Shown here in pieces: positions 1-7,311 of a stretch of 64,000 nucleotides of DNA. The stretch's first letter is position 1, and every line of letters starts with the position of its first letter. This stretch comes from Hamadaea sp. Its GTDB lineage: Bacteria; Actinomycetota; Actinomycetes; Mycobacteriales; Micromonosporaceae. The notes beneath the pieces are model-generated. The model was not told the origin of the DNA and did not search any database. It saw only the letters and a list, made by a program, of their open reading frames with translations. The DNA is taken from assembly GCF_013362815.1 (NCBI RefSeq), contig NZ_JABFVK010000017.1, positions 1 through 64,000 on the forward strand, read 5' to 3'. The translations under genes were made by a program, and so were the position numbers.

Positions 1-156
1 CAGCTGCTCGGATGGGAGCCTTCGCCTCGCTCGCATGATGCTCCGGGCGCGCGCGGCGCGTCATGCGCCTTACGCGTCCGCTGCTTGATGCGCTGCGCGC
101 GCGTCCGCCGCGGCGCGCGCGTCCGGCGCCGGGTCCGGCGGGCGCGTCCGGCGCCG

Positions 157-201
157 CGCGTTATCCCGGATAACGCGGCTATTTCTCGCGGCGAAGCCGC
201 G
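157..201. repeat. Two overlapping inverted repeats
   Basis: The arms at 157-166 and 168-177 (cgcgttatcc / ggataacgcg) form a perfect 10-bp palindrome around one base. The adjoining arms at 174-180 and 195-201 (cgcggct / agccgcg) form a 7-bp stem. They lie downstream of the nucleotidyltransferase gene and could act in termination, but there is no T tract. Confidence 0.5.
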
Positions 202-234
202 TTTTCCCGGGATATCGCGTCACGTCCGTCGCGC

Positions 235-293
235 CCGCAAGCGCTCGCCACCCGCGGAGCGCGTCCGCAAGCGCTCGCCACCCGCGGAGCGCG
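235..293. repeat. Two-copy 30-bp tandem repeat
   Basis: A 29-nt unit beginning ccgcaagcgctcgcc is present at 235-263 and again, without change, at 265-293, giving a period of 30 bp. It is noncoding and lies just downstream of the leftward gene that ends at 322. Confidence 0.8.
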
Positions 294-321
294 CACGCGG
301 GAGCGGAGTGAGGAGCGAGCG

Positions 322-1020
322 TCAGCGAGGACGCACGCCGGAAACCCGGTAGCCCTCGAAGAGGGGCCCACCAGCGCTGTCGAGGACCTCCCGGGCGAAC
401 TTCGCGGTCGCGGCAGCGTCACCAGACGCAGCCAGCCACCGCTCGGCGAGGTCGGCGTCCAGGTCCCGCAGTTCGCGCAGCAGCCATTTGCTCGTGCCGG
501 TCCAGTGCCCGGCCAGCGCCAGGGCCTGCTGCGCCGATGCCGTCCACAGCGCGGTGGCGATCACCGTACGCTCGCCGGGGTCGACCGCATGCGTGAGATC
601 GTCCAGCAGGTCGGTCAGGCCGTAGCGAACGTACTCGCGGTCGGCGTCGGACAGGCCGCGCGGCCCGGCGGCCAGCACCCGGGCGCAGCGCGCCGGCCGG
701 TCGCCGGGATCACCGAGAATCGGCAGCCCCGTCGCGATCATGCGATGGAGCACCGGACGCCGTTCGGCGAGGTCCTTGTCCAGGTAGTACGTCAATGACT
801 GTTCGTCGTGCACGAACAGTTCGACGGGCCAGCCGCGGAAGTATCGCGAGTCGCGGTGCGGCGCTTGGGAATCGCCGTCCGGCAACACCACGACGATGTC
901 CAGGTCGGAGCCGGGCGTACGGTGGGCGGTCAGGACGCTGCCCGCCAGCATCGCCCATCGGGCCAGCGGAAACACTTCCAGGACCAGATCTCGGGCCACC
1001 GCCGCCGGTTCGTCGTGCAT
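322..1020 (-). CDS. Minimal nucleotidyltransferase-fold protein
   Basis: A 232-residue protein of the DNA polymerase beta/kanamycin-nucleotidyltransferase fold. The diagnostic GS (residues 27-28) is followed ten residues later by GSDLD (37-41), which supplies two metal-binding aspartates. A third acidic residue is probably E67 in VELFV. The C-terminal half is helical, as in small nucleotidyltransferases that modify drugs, tRNA or proteins. I placed the start at the ATG at 1020 because the domain begins within 20 residues of it, and an upstream extension would run into the neighbouring gene. The substrate cannot be read from sequence. An aminoglycoside-modifying role is possible but unsupported. 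Confidence 0.75.
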   Translation of the reverse strand: MHDEPAAVARDLVLEVFPLARWAMLAGSVLTAHRTPGSDLDIVVVLPDGDSQAPHRDSRYFRGWPVELFVHDEQSLTYYLDKDLAERRPVLHRMIATGLPILGDPGDRPARCARVLAAGPRGLSDADREYVRYGLTDLLDDLTHAVDPGERTVIATALWTASAQQALALAGHWTGTSKWLLRELRDLDADLAERWLAASGDAAATAKFAREVLDSAGGPLFEGYRVSGVRPR

Positions 1021-1081
1021 CTGGTCAGCATTCCCCGCGTACGCCGAAAGTGCCAACCAGATGGTGACCGGCTCCCTCGCC

Positions 1082-1579
1082 TCAGTCGTTGAGCACCTGC
1101 ACGAGTTCGTCGCGGAAGGTCTGCTCCGCCGCGCTGACTTCGGTCCCCCCGATGCCGAGCACACCGCCGCTGGACGCCGCGGTGACGACCTCGTCGGCCA
1201 CGGTGACCAGCCAATGCTTGTACGCCGCCGCGTCGGCCTCGTGACCGCGCTCGTCGAGCAGCTGGGCCGCCGCCTTGGCCCGGTCGAGCGCGTCGGCCGC
1301 CACCGCCGCCGGATCGCCGGGGGCGAAGACGGGCAGGCTCGCCTCCTCGACGCCCAGGTCGTCGCCGTCCGGGTCGCCCAACCGGGCGACGATCTCGGTC
1401 GCGACCGCCTGCACCAGGGGGCTGGCCGATTGCCGGGCGTCTGCGATCGCCGCCATCCCGGCCGCGTGCTCGGCAGCCGTCCGGCGCGTGCTGTCCTCCT
1501 CGGCCGCGCTCGCGGCCAGCAGGACCGCCTGCGGCAAGCCGACGAGCAGACCCCATTCGGCGTCGGTGAAGCCCTCCAC
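1082..1579 (-). CDS. Conserved hypothetical acidic helical protein
   Basis: A 165-residue protein, rich in Ala, Glu and Asp and probably all-helical, with no signal peptide and no membrane span. It begins MEGFTDAEWGLLVGLP and has Gly-rich GGVLGIGG near residue 140. I recognise no family or catalytic motif. It lies between recQ (35 bp upstream) and the nucleotidyltransferase gene (61 bp downstream) on the same strand, so the three may be one transcription unit. That proximity is the only functional hint. Confidence 0.65.
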   Translation of the reverse strand: MEGFTDAEWGLLVGLPQAVLLAASAAEEDSTRRTAAEHAAGMAAIADARQSASPLVQAVATEIVARLGDPDGDDLGVEEASLPVFAPGDPAAVAADALDRAKAAAQLLDERGHEADAAAYKHWLVTVADEVVTAASSGGVLGIGGTEVSAAEQTFRDELVQVLND

Positions 1580-1614
1580 GTTTACCCCCTCGAGTCGGTG
1601 AAGCCTGTCGTAAT

Positions 1615-3273
1615 TTAGTCGACGACGAGCAGCTGCTGCGCCCGCACCACGGGGACGGACAACGTCTTGTAGCCGACCTCGTCGAACAGCACCGTCATCT
1701 TGTCGCCGTCATAGCCGAGAACCTGGCCCGTGCCCCAGTCCGCGTGGCGTACGCCGGTGTGCACGGCGAACGGGCGGTCGGCGGTGGTGGCCTGATCGGG
1801 TCGGGCGAGGCAGTTGTCGCAGTGCCCGCAGGGCTTGGCCAGGTGCTCACCGAAGTACGCGAGGAGCACCTGCGCGCGGCAGGACCGGCTCTGGGCGTAC
1901 GCCCGCATCATGTCCCCCCGGGTCTGGCTGACCGCCTGCCGCCGCTCGAACTGGGCGAGGGCCGCTTTCGCCGCCGCGACCGGCTCCGGGGCGTATCGCG
2001 GGCTGACGACCTTGTTGTTCGCGAGCGTGTCGGCCGCGCCGACCTCCTCCAGCAGCCCGAGCAGCTGGGCGATCTTGCGGGCGCTCAGCCCGCTGCGCTC
2101 CTTGAGCTGTGTCTTCGTCGCCGGCCCGCCGGTACGCAGCAGCGCCGCGAGATCGCGCAGCTCGGCATGGTCGGGCGAGCCGCCGTTGAAGAACCGCTGG
2201 AGCGCCTCGTCTTCCATCCGCCACAACAGCAGGGTGCGGGCGGGCTGCCCGTCGCGCCCGGCCCGGCCGATCTCCTGGAGGTAGCTGTCGGGCGAGTCGG
2301 GCAACGCGACGTGGGCGATCCACCGGATGTCCGGCTTGTCGATGCCCATCCCGAACGCCGAGGTGGCCACCATGACCGGGATCTCGCCGTCGCTGAACTC
2401 CAGATGGCGCTTCTCGCGGACGCCACCGGCCATGCCGCCGTGGTAGAACGCCGCCTTGAACCCGGCCGACACCAATCGGTCGGCCAGTTCCTCGGCTGCT
2501 CGCCGAGTCGGCACGTATACGATCCCCGACCGGCCGTCCTCCTCGGTCAGGAACGCCTGCAGCCGCCGCCAGCGATATTGCTCGTCCGGGCAGTACGCCA
2601 CTTCGAGGTGCAGATTCGGTCGGTCCAAACCGGACACGATCGTGCGATGCCGCCGCAGGTCCAGCCGCGCGGCGATGTCTTCGCGCACCGGAGGAGACGC
2701 GGTCGCGGTCAGCGCCACCACCGGCGGGCGGCCGAGGTCGCTGATGAGCCGGCCGAGCCCGAGGTAGTCCGGCCGGAAGTCGTAGCCCCAGGCGGAGATG
2801 CAGTGCGCCTCGTCGACCGCGACCAGGGCCGGTCGCAGCTCCCGGACTTGCCGCGCCCGTTCGGGATCGGCGAGCTGCTCCGGAGTGGTGAAGAGGAAGC
2901 GCGCCCGGCCCGCCCGCAATTCGGCGAGCGCGGCGGCCTGTTGCGAAGGCGTCTCGGCCGAACTGATCCGCACCGCCCGCAGTTCCGGCACGCCCCGGTC
3001 GTTCAAGGACGCGAGCTGATCCTGCTGGAGTGCCAGCAACGGCGAGATGACGATGGTCGGGCCGGGCAACAGTGTCGCCGGGATCTGGTAGACGGCCGAC
3101 TTCCCGGCTCCGGTGGGCAACACCACCAGGGTGTCGCGACCCGACATGATGGACCGCATCGCGGTCAGCTGCCCGTCGCGGAGACGACGCCAGCCGAACA
3201 CCTGCCGCGCCGCGCGGCGCAACCGCAGAGAGTGAAGCAGGTGGAACGGGGGGAACGACAGAAGTGATCTCAT
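1615..3273 (-). CDS. recQ: ATP-dependent DNA helicase RecQ
   Basis: A 552-residue superfamily 2 helicase that unwinds DNA 3' to 5' during repair and recombination. The motif 0 glutamine is near residue 35, Walker A PTGAGKS at 53-59, DEAH at 154-157 and the aromatic-rich loop (AWGYDFRPDY) at 161-170. A RecQ-C zinc site is formed by Cys465, 482, 485 and 488. No HRDC domain is present. The protein instead ends in a 50-residue beta-rich segment (HADWGTGQVLGY onward) resembling the small Tudor-like tail of UvrD/PcrA helicases. The start at 3273 leaves a 71-bp divergent gap to the SDR gene. Upstream extension would enter that gene. Confidence 0.93.
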   Translation of the reverse strand: MRSLLSFPPFHLLHSLRLRRAARQVFGWRRLRDGQLTAMRSIMSGRDTLVVLPTGAGKSAVYQIPATLLPGPTIVISPLLALQQDQLASLNDRGVPELRAVRISSAETPSQQAAALAELRAGRARFLFTTPEQLADPERARQVRELRPALVAVDEAHCISAWGYDFRPDYLGLGRLISDLGRPPVVALTATASPPVREDIAARLDLRRHRTIVSGLDRPNLHLEVAYCPDEQYRWRRLQAFLTEEDGRSGIVYVPTRRAAEELADRLVSAGFKAAFYHGGMAGGVREKRHLEFSDGEIPVMVATSAFGMGIDKPDIRWIAHVALPDSPDSYLQEIGRAGRDGQPARTLLLWRMEDEALQRFFNGGSPDHAELRDLAALLRTGGPATKTQLKERSGLSARKIAQLLGLLEEVGAADTLANNKVVSPRYAPEPVAAAKAALAQFERRQAVSQTRGDMMRAYAQSRSCRAQVLLAYFGEHLAKPCGHCDNCLARPDQATTADRPFAVHTGVRHADWGTGQVLGYDGDKMTVLFDEVGYKTLSVPVVRAQQLLVVD

Positions 3274-3344
3274 CGGCGCTGACGCTACCCGGTGGGTCTG
3301 ACGAGCAAACCCGAGCGCCACGCGGCACCGCCTAAGGTGACGGC

Positions 3345-4127
3345 ATGACGACACCATCCCCCGACCGGCCGGATGCGCCGGTAGCCGCGATAACCGGTGC
3401 GGCGCAAGGCATCGGAGCCCGCATCGCCGAAGTCCTCGACGCAGCCGGGTTCCGCCTCGCCTTGCTCGACCGCCAGGAGATCACGGAGTTCCCCGACGCA
3501 CTGACCGTCGTCGGCGACGTCACGAGCGAGGCCGACGTGGCGGCGTACGCCGGTGCGGTCAACGATCGCTACGGCCGGATCGACGTGCTGGTCAACAACG
3601 CGGGGGTGGCGTGCATCAGCCCGGCCGAGGAGACTCCGGCGGCGTTGTGGCGGCAGGTCGTCGACGTGAACCTCACCGGGCCGTTCCTGCTGTGTCAGGC
3701 GTTCGGGCGGCAGATGCTGGCCGCCGGGACGGGATCCGTCGTGAACATCGCCTCGGTCGCCGGGATGTTCGGCATCGCCGACCGGGCGGCGTACAACGCG
3801 AGCAAGCACGGTCTGATCGGGCTCACCCGGACGCTGGCCGTCGAGTGGGGCGGCCGCGGCGTACGCGTGAACGCGGTGTGCCCAGGCTGGGTGAAGACTC
3901 CGATGGACGACGCCTCGCAGGGCGAGGGCGCGTACGGCGACGACGACATCGTCGACCACGTGCCGCTGGGCCGGTTCGCCACGCCGGACGACGTCGCGCA
4001 GGCCGTCGCCTTCCTCGCCGACGCCCGGCGCAGCGCGTTCGTCAACGGCGTGACGCTGTCGGTGGACGGCGGATGGGCGGCCGACGGCTCGTGGCAGTCG
4101 CTCCGGCTCGACGCCCGCAGCCGATGA
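3345..4127 (+). CDS. SDR family NAD(P)-dependent oxidoreductase
   Basis: A 260-residue classical short-chain dehydrogenase/reductase. The cofactor loop TGAAQGIG is at 17-24, NNAG at 84-87, and the catalytic Ser137, Tyr150 and Lys154 are in the expected order. The family converts alcohols and ketones with NAD(P)(H). This member resembles 3-oxoacyl-ACP-reductase or sugar/steroid-dehydrogenase types, but the substrate is not predictable. It is transcribed divergently from recQ, and a 12-bp GC hairpin at 4175-4202 follows it. Confidence 0.9.
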   Translation: MTTPSPDRPDAPVAAITGAAQGIGARIAEVLDAAGFRLALLDRQEITEFPDALTVVGDVTSEADVAAYAGAVNDRYGRIDVLVNNAGVACISPAEETPAALWRQVVDVNLTGPFLLCQAFGRQMLAAGTGSVVNIASVAGMFGIADRAAYNASKHGLIGLTRTLAVEWGGRGVRVNAVCPGWVKTPMDDASQGEGAYGDDDIVDHVPLGRFATPDDVAQAVAFLADARRSAFVNGVTLSVDGGWAADGSWQSLRLDARSR

Positions 4128-4174
4128 CGCGAACCCTTTCGCCCGCAGCCGGTTGACCAGGCCGACAAAGCAGC

Positions 4175-4202
4175 GAGGCGGCGCGCCCACGCGCGCCGCC
4201 TC
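4175..4202. terminator. GC-rich hairpin between convergent genes
   Basis: Arms at 4175-4186 and 4191-4202 form a perfect 12-bp stem (core ggcggcgcgc / gcgcgccgcc) with a four-base ccac loop. It lies between the SDR gene and the leftward antitoxin-like gene, so it can serve both directions. There is no clear T tract, as is usual in high-GC actinomycetes. Confidence 0.7.
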
Positions 4203-4226
4203 CCGAACGAGAACTACGAACGAGCA

Positions 4227-4409
4227 CTACTTGTCGATGATGTCCTTGGCGGCGTCGGCTGCCTTGTCGACGCCGGCCGCGGCCTTGCCCCCGGTCAGGT
4301 CGTTGGCCTTGTCCGCCGCGGTGTCGACATGTTCCTTGAGCTTGTCGTCGCCACCGAGCTTGTCGGAGACCTTGTCGACGGCGTCCGCGATCTTGTCCGA
4401 GATGCCCAT
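4227..4409 (-). CDS. MT0933/Rv0909-type antitoxin-like small protein
   Basis: A 60-residue, highly charged, helical protein beginning MGISDKIADAVDKVSDK, with repeated D-K-A-A-D segments. This composition matches the MT0933-like antitoxin family (PF14013) of actinobacteria. In Mycobacterium tuberculosis the member Rv0909 pairs with the SRPBCC protein Rv0910. An SRPBCC gene lies 450 bp away here (4857, opposite strand), which supports the comparison, but the two are not one operon. The ATG at 4409 is preferred because upstream sequence in frame is Pro/Arg-rich filler. It could alternatively be a CsbD-like stress protein. Confidence 0.6.
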   Translation of the reverse strand: MGISDKIADAVDKVSDKLGGDDKLKEHVDTAADKANDLTGGKAAAGVDKAADAAKDIIDK

Positions 4410-4537
4410 GTCTACCCCCGTACGCCCAGGTCCCCCATGGACCCCGGGCGCTTCCGATGGTAATGCCGACAATCTTGGTGTGCGGCGCATATGTCCGAAC
4501 CGGTGGGGTAGTTCCCCGTCATGGCAGAGACAACCGG

Positions 4538-4753
4538 TCAGGCGTCACGCTCGGCGGACATCAGCCGGATCGACTCAGCCACCTCGTCGCGTTCGTATTC
4601 GCCCTCGGGCAGCGCGTCGAGCCGGCTGAGCGTTTCGGCGGGCAGCTCCGCCGCGGTGGCCCGGCGGACGATCTCGTCCCGAGCCACCCGCTCGTCGGCG
4701 ACGTAGACCTCATCCAGAAGTCTTTCGAGCCCCGGCAGCGGAACACCGCTCAT
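4538..4753 (-). CDS. Small acidic LPEGEY-motif protein
   Basis: A 71-residue cytoplasmic protein of unknown function. The region LLDEVYVADERVARDEIV leads into SRLDALPEGEYERDEV. The same order of motifs (LLDRAY, then LARLDLVPEGEYTREGL) occurs in the protein at 36929-37366, so the two are paralogues, this one lacking the long acidic C-terminal tail. It lies between the antitoxin-like gene and the SRPBCC gene and is divergent from the latter, with a 103-bp gap. A binding role for such a short helical protein is plausible, but nothing in sequence shows it. Confidence 0.6.
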   Translation of the reverse strand: MSGVPLPGLERLLDEVYVADERVARDEIVRRATAAELPAETLSRLDALPEGEYERDEVAESIRLMSAERDA

Positions 4754-4856
4754 CGCACACCTCCGAAGTTCAAGGAGCGAGCGCTGCGGTACCCGGGTTC
4801 GACGAGGTCAAACGCCGACGACGGCATGATCCGACCGGACGACGAAAGGAGCTGGC

Positions 4857-5555
4857 ATGACCAGCCAGACCGAGACCGTCGAGGTCGCGGTGCCGGTCCA
4901 CACCGCGTACAACCAATGGACCCAGTTCGAGCAGTTCCCGAAGTTCATGAAGCGGGTCAAGGAGGTCCGCCAGATCAACGACACCCTGACCCACTGGACG
5001 GTGGAGATCAACGGCGTACGCCGGGAGTTCGACGCGCAGATCACCGATCAGCAGCCGGACCGCCGGGTGGCCTGGATGTCGACCAGCGGTACACGTCAGG
5101 GCGGCATGGTGACCTTCCAGCCCATCGACTCCGGGCATACGCGGGTGACCGCGCAGCTGGATCTGGAGCCGGAGGGCTTCGCCGAGAACGTGGCGGACAA
5201 GACCGGAATGGTCGGCCACCACGTGAAGGAGGATCTCCAGAACTTCAAGGAGTTCATCGAGCACCGGGGCAGCGAGACGGGCGCCTGGCGCGGAAGCGTC
5301 GAGGACGGCCGGGTCGAGGACCGGGGCACCACCTACCAGTCGCAGGCGGCCGGTACGCCCGGCGGCAGCATGCCCAGAGACGACATGCCCAGCCGCGACA
5401 TGCCGAGCCACGGAATGCCTGGTTCCGACATGCCGGACACCGGCAGGCCCGCCCCCGGCACGCCGGCACCCGGAATGCCGGGGACCGCGACACCGGGTTC
5501 CACGCAGCCTGGCCGGTGGAGCCGGCCGGACGACGACCTGGACCGCCCGCTCTAG
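4857..5555 (+). CDS. SRPBCC (polyketide cyclase/dehydrase) protein with Met-Pro-rich tail
   Basis: A 232-residue protein. Residues 1-150 form a START-like SRPBCC domain (VEVAVPVHTAYNQWTQFEQ, with a helix at 105-135), a helix-grip fold that binds hydrophobic ligands. Related actinobacterial proteins include Rv0910, reported as the toxin partner of Rv0909. Residues 150-232 are a low-complexity tail with repeated MP/GMP/TPAPG units (SMPRDDMPSRDMPSHGMPG), probably disordered. There is no signal peptide. A good AGGAG-like site precedes the ATG at 4857. A strong hairpin follows at 5583-5612. The role is uncertain: ligand binding, or the toxin half of a pair with the protein at 4227. Confidence 0.8.
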   Translation: MTSQTETVEVAVPVHTAYNQWTQFEQFPKFMKRVKEVRQINDTLTHWTVEINGVRREFDAQITDQQPDRRVAWMSTSGTRQGGMVTFQPIDSGHTRVTAQLDLEPEGFAENVADKTGMVGHHVKEDLQNFKEFIEHRGSETGAWRGSVEDGRVEDRGTTYQSQAAGTPGGSMPRDDMPSRDMPSHGMPGSDMPDTGRPAPGTPAPGMPGTATPGSTQPGRWSRPDDDLDRPL

Positions 5556-5582
5556 TAGGTCCGCTGTAGTCGAATGAACAGA

Positions 5583-5612
5583 CGGGGTGTCCACCGATTG
5601 GTGGACACCCCG
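5583..5612. terminator. Terminator hairpin after SRPBCC gene
   Basis: A perfect 13-bp stem (cggggtgtccacc, loop gatt, then its complement) begins 28 bp after the SRPBCC stop codon and ends 53 bp before the ABC exporter operon starts. Its position separates the two transcription units. Confidence 0.75.
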
Positions 5613-5665
5613 GTTACGTCGGCCGGTCGTCCCGGCGCACCCCTTCCGACCGCGACGCTCATGAC

Positions 5666-6502
5666 ATGACGAAAACCATCGCGGTTCACGGATTGCGCAA
5701 GGCGTACGGGGATCGGGACGCGGTCGCCGGGCTGGATCTGGCCATCGACTCGGGCGAGGTCTTCGCCCTGCTCGGCCCGAACGGGGCCGGCAAGACCACC
5801 ACCGTGGAGATCCTCGAAGGTCACCGCCGGCGGACGGCCGGCGAGGTCACGGTGCTCGGCGTGGACCCGGGCACGGCCGGGCGCTCCTGGCGGGCCCGCA
5901 TCGGCATCGTGGCCCAGTCCGCGAACGACCTTGCCGACCTGACCGTCGTCGAGGCGGTCCGCCACTTCGCGACGTGCTACCCGAATCCCCGGCCGGTCGG
6001 GGAAGTCGTCGACCTCGTCGGCCTGACGGAGAAGGCCACCTCCCGCGTACGCACCCTGTCGGGCGGCCAGCGCCGCCGGCTGGATGTGGCGGTCGGCATC
6101 GTCGGCCGCCCTGAGCTGCTGTTCCTCGACGAGCCCACCACCGGCTTCGATCCTGAGGCCCGCCGCCAGTTCTGGGATCTCGTCCGCCTGCTCAGCGCCG
6201 AGGGCACGACGATCCTGCTCACCACGCATTACCTCGAAGAAGCCGAGGTGCTGGCCGATCGGCTGGCGGTGATCGCCGCCGGGCGGATCGTCGCCGAGGG
6301 GACCCCGGGCTCGATCGGCGGCCGGGATGCGCAGCTGGCCACAGTTGCGTGGACCGACGGCCGGGGCCAGCACACCGAGCGCACCGCCGATCCGGTCGCC
6401 TTCATCACGCAGCGCTCCGTCGAGAGCGCCCTCGACAACCTCACCGTCACGCGCCCCACCCTCGAAGACACCTACCTCAGCTTGATCGGAGAAGCCCGAT
6501 GA
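5666..6502 (+). CDS. ABC exporter ATP-binding protein (DrrA/CcmA type)
   Basis: A 278-residue ATPase of a DrrAB-type multidrug or lipid exporter. Walker A GPNGAGKTT is at 37-45, the signature LSGGQ at 131-135 and Walker B LLFLDEP at 151-157. The short C-terminal extension typical of this group follows. The stop overlaps the permease start by 4 bp (ATGA), and the permease in turn overlaps a histidine kinase gene, which overlaps a response regulator gene. The four products therefore very likely form one unit in which the kinase senses a compound or envelope stress. The exported substrate is unknown. Confidence 0.92.
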   Translation: MTKTIAVHGLRKAYGDRDAVAGLDLAIDSGEVFALLGPNGAGKTTTVEILEGHRRRTAGEVTVLGVDPGTAGRSWRARIGIVAQSANDLADLTVVEAVRHFATCYPNPRPVGEVVDLVGLTEKATSRVRTLSGGQRRRLDVAVGIVGRPELLFLDEPTTGFDPEARRQFWDLVRLLSAEGTTILLTTHYLEEAEVLADRLAVIAAGRIVAEGTPGSIGGRDAQLATVAWTDGRGQHTERTADPVAFITQRSVESALDNLTVTRPTLEDTYLSLIGEAR

Positions 6503-7311
6503 CCACGATCTCCCTGCCTTCCAGCGGCCGTCTCGGGCTGGCCCGCGGCGCGGTTGAGCTGCGTCAGTTCCTGCGGAGCCGGGAAGCCGTCGGATTCAGC
6601 CTGATCTTTCCAGCGCTGCTGCTCGTCCTGCTCGGGTCGATCTTCAAGGACTCCTACGGAGAACACTCCGAGGCGTCGGCTGCGCAGGTGTTCTCCGCCA
6701 GCATGATCGCGTACGGGATCATCTCGACGGCGTTCATCACGATGGGGGTCGGCATCGCGGCCGACCGGGAGGACGGCACGCTCAAGCGGTTGCGCGGTAC
6801 GCCGATGACGGTCCTCGCGTACTTCATCGGCAAGCTCACCGTCGTCGCGGTCGCCACCGTGGCCGAAGTCGCGCTGATGCTGGGTGTCGGCGTAGCCGTC
6901 TTCGACATGCCCCTGCCGGACGAGCCCGCTCGCTGGCTGACCTTCGCCTGGGTGCTGGCCCTGTCGATCGTCGCCTGCACCGCGATGGGCGTCACCGCCA
7001 GTTCCCTCGTACGCTCGTCGCGCAGCGCCGGAGTGGTGCTGAACGTGCCGGTCGTGGCCCTGCAGTTCCTCTCCGGGATCTTCGTGCACCCGATCACGAT
7101 GCTTCCTCAGTGGATGGTCACGATCGCGTCGTTCTTCCCGGTCAAGTGGATGGGCCAGGGCTTCCGCTCGGTGTTCCTGCCGGACTCGATGGCGGCCCAC
7201 GAGATGACCGGCGGCTGGGAGCCCGGCCGGACCGCCCTCGTGCTCGGGGCCTGGTGTGTGGTCGGATTGGCGGCGTGCCTGATGACCTTCCGGTGGACCG
7301 AGGACCGATGA
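6499..7311 (+). CDS. ABC-2 type exporter permease
   Basis: A 270-residue integral membrane protein with about six spans. A cytoplasmic N-terminus is followed by a first hydrophobic segment (FSLIFPALLLVLLGSIF), and the conserved loop DREDGTLKRLRGTP between spans 2 and 3 is typical of ABC-2 permeases. It should dimerise and pair with the ATPase at 5666. The start overlaps that gene by 4 bp, and its own stop overlaps the kinase gene at 7308. The starts are set by these overlaps. In-frame upstream codons lie inside the ATPase gene. Confidence 0.9.
   Translation: MTTISLPSSGRLGLARGAVELRQFLRSREAVGFSLIFPALLLVLLGSIFKDSYGEHSEASAAQVFSASMIAYGIISTAFITMGVGIAADREDGTLKRLRGTPMTVLAYFIGKLTVVAVATVAEVALMLGVGVAVFDMPLPDEPARWLTFAWVLALSIVACTAMGVTASSLVRSSRSAGVVLNVPVVALQFLSGIFVHPITMLPQWMVTIASFFPVKWMGQGFRSVFLPDSMAAHEMTGGWEPGRTALVLGAWCVVGLAACLMTFRWTEDR

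Larger units (their letters stand above)
1..321. other. Gene-free, repeat-rich GC leader region
   Basis: No convincing gene lies here. The sequence is dominated by GCGCGC and GTCCGGCG strings, two small inverted repeats (157-177 and 174-201) and a 30-bp tandem duplication (235-293). It lies downstream of the leftward nucleotidyltransferase gene that ends at 322. A rightward open frame crosses it but is Arg/Ala-rich and low in complexity, so I did not call it. Confidence 0.6.

Noticed and set aside
85-798. Rightward 237-residue frame at the left end
   Set aside because: Its first half is repeat-derived Arg/Ala sequence and its second half is antisense to the nucleotidyltransferase gene.
1744-3267. 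Long rightward open frame (507 residues) opposite recQ
   Set aside because: It is the antisense shadow of a clear RecQ gene and has no domain; its length follows from high GC.
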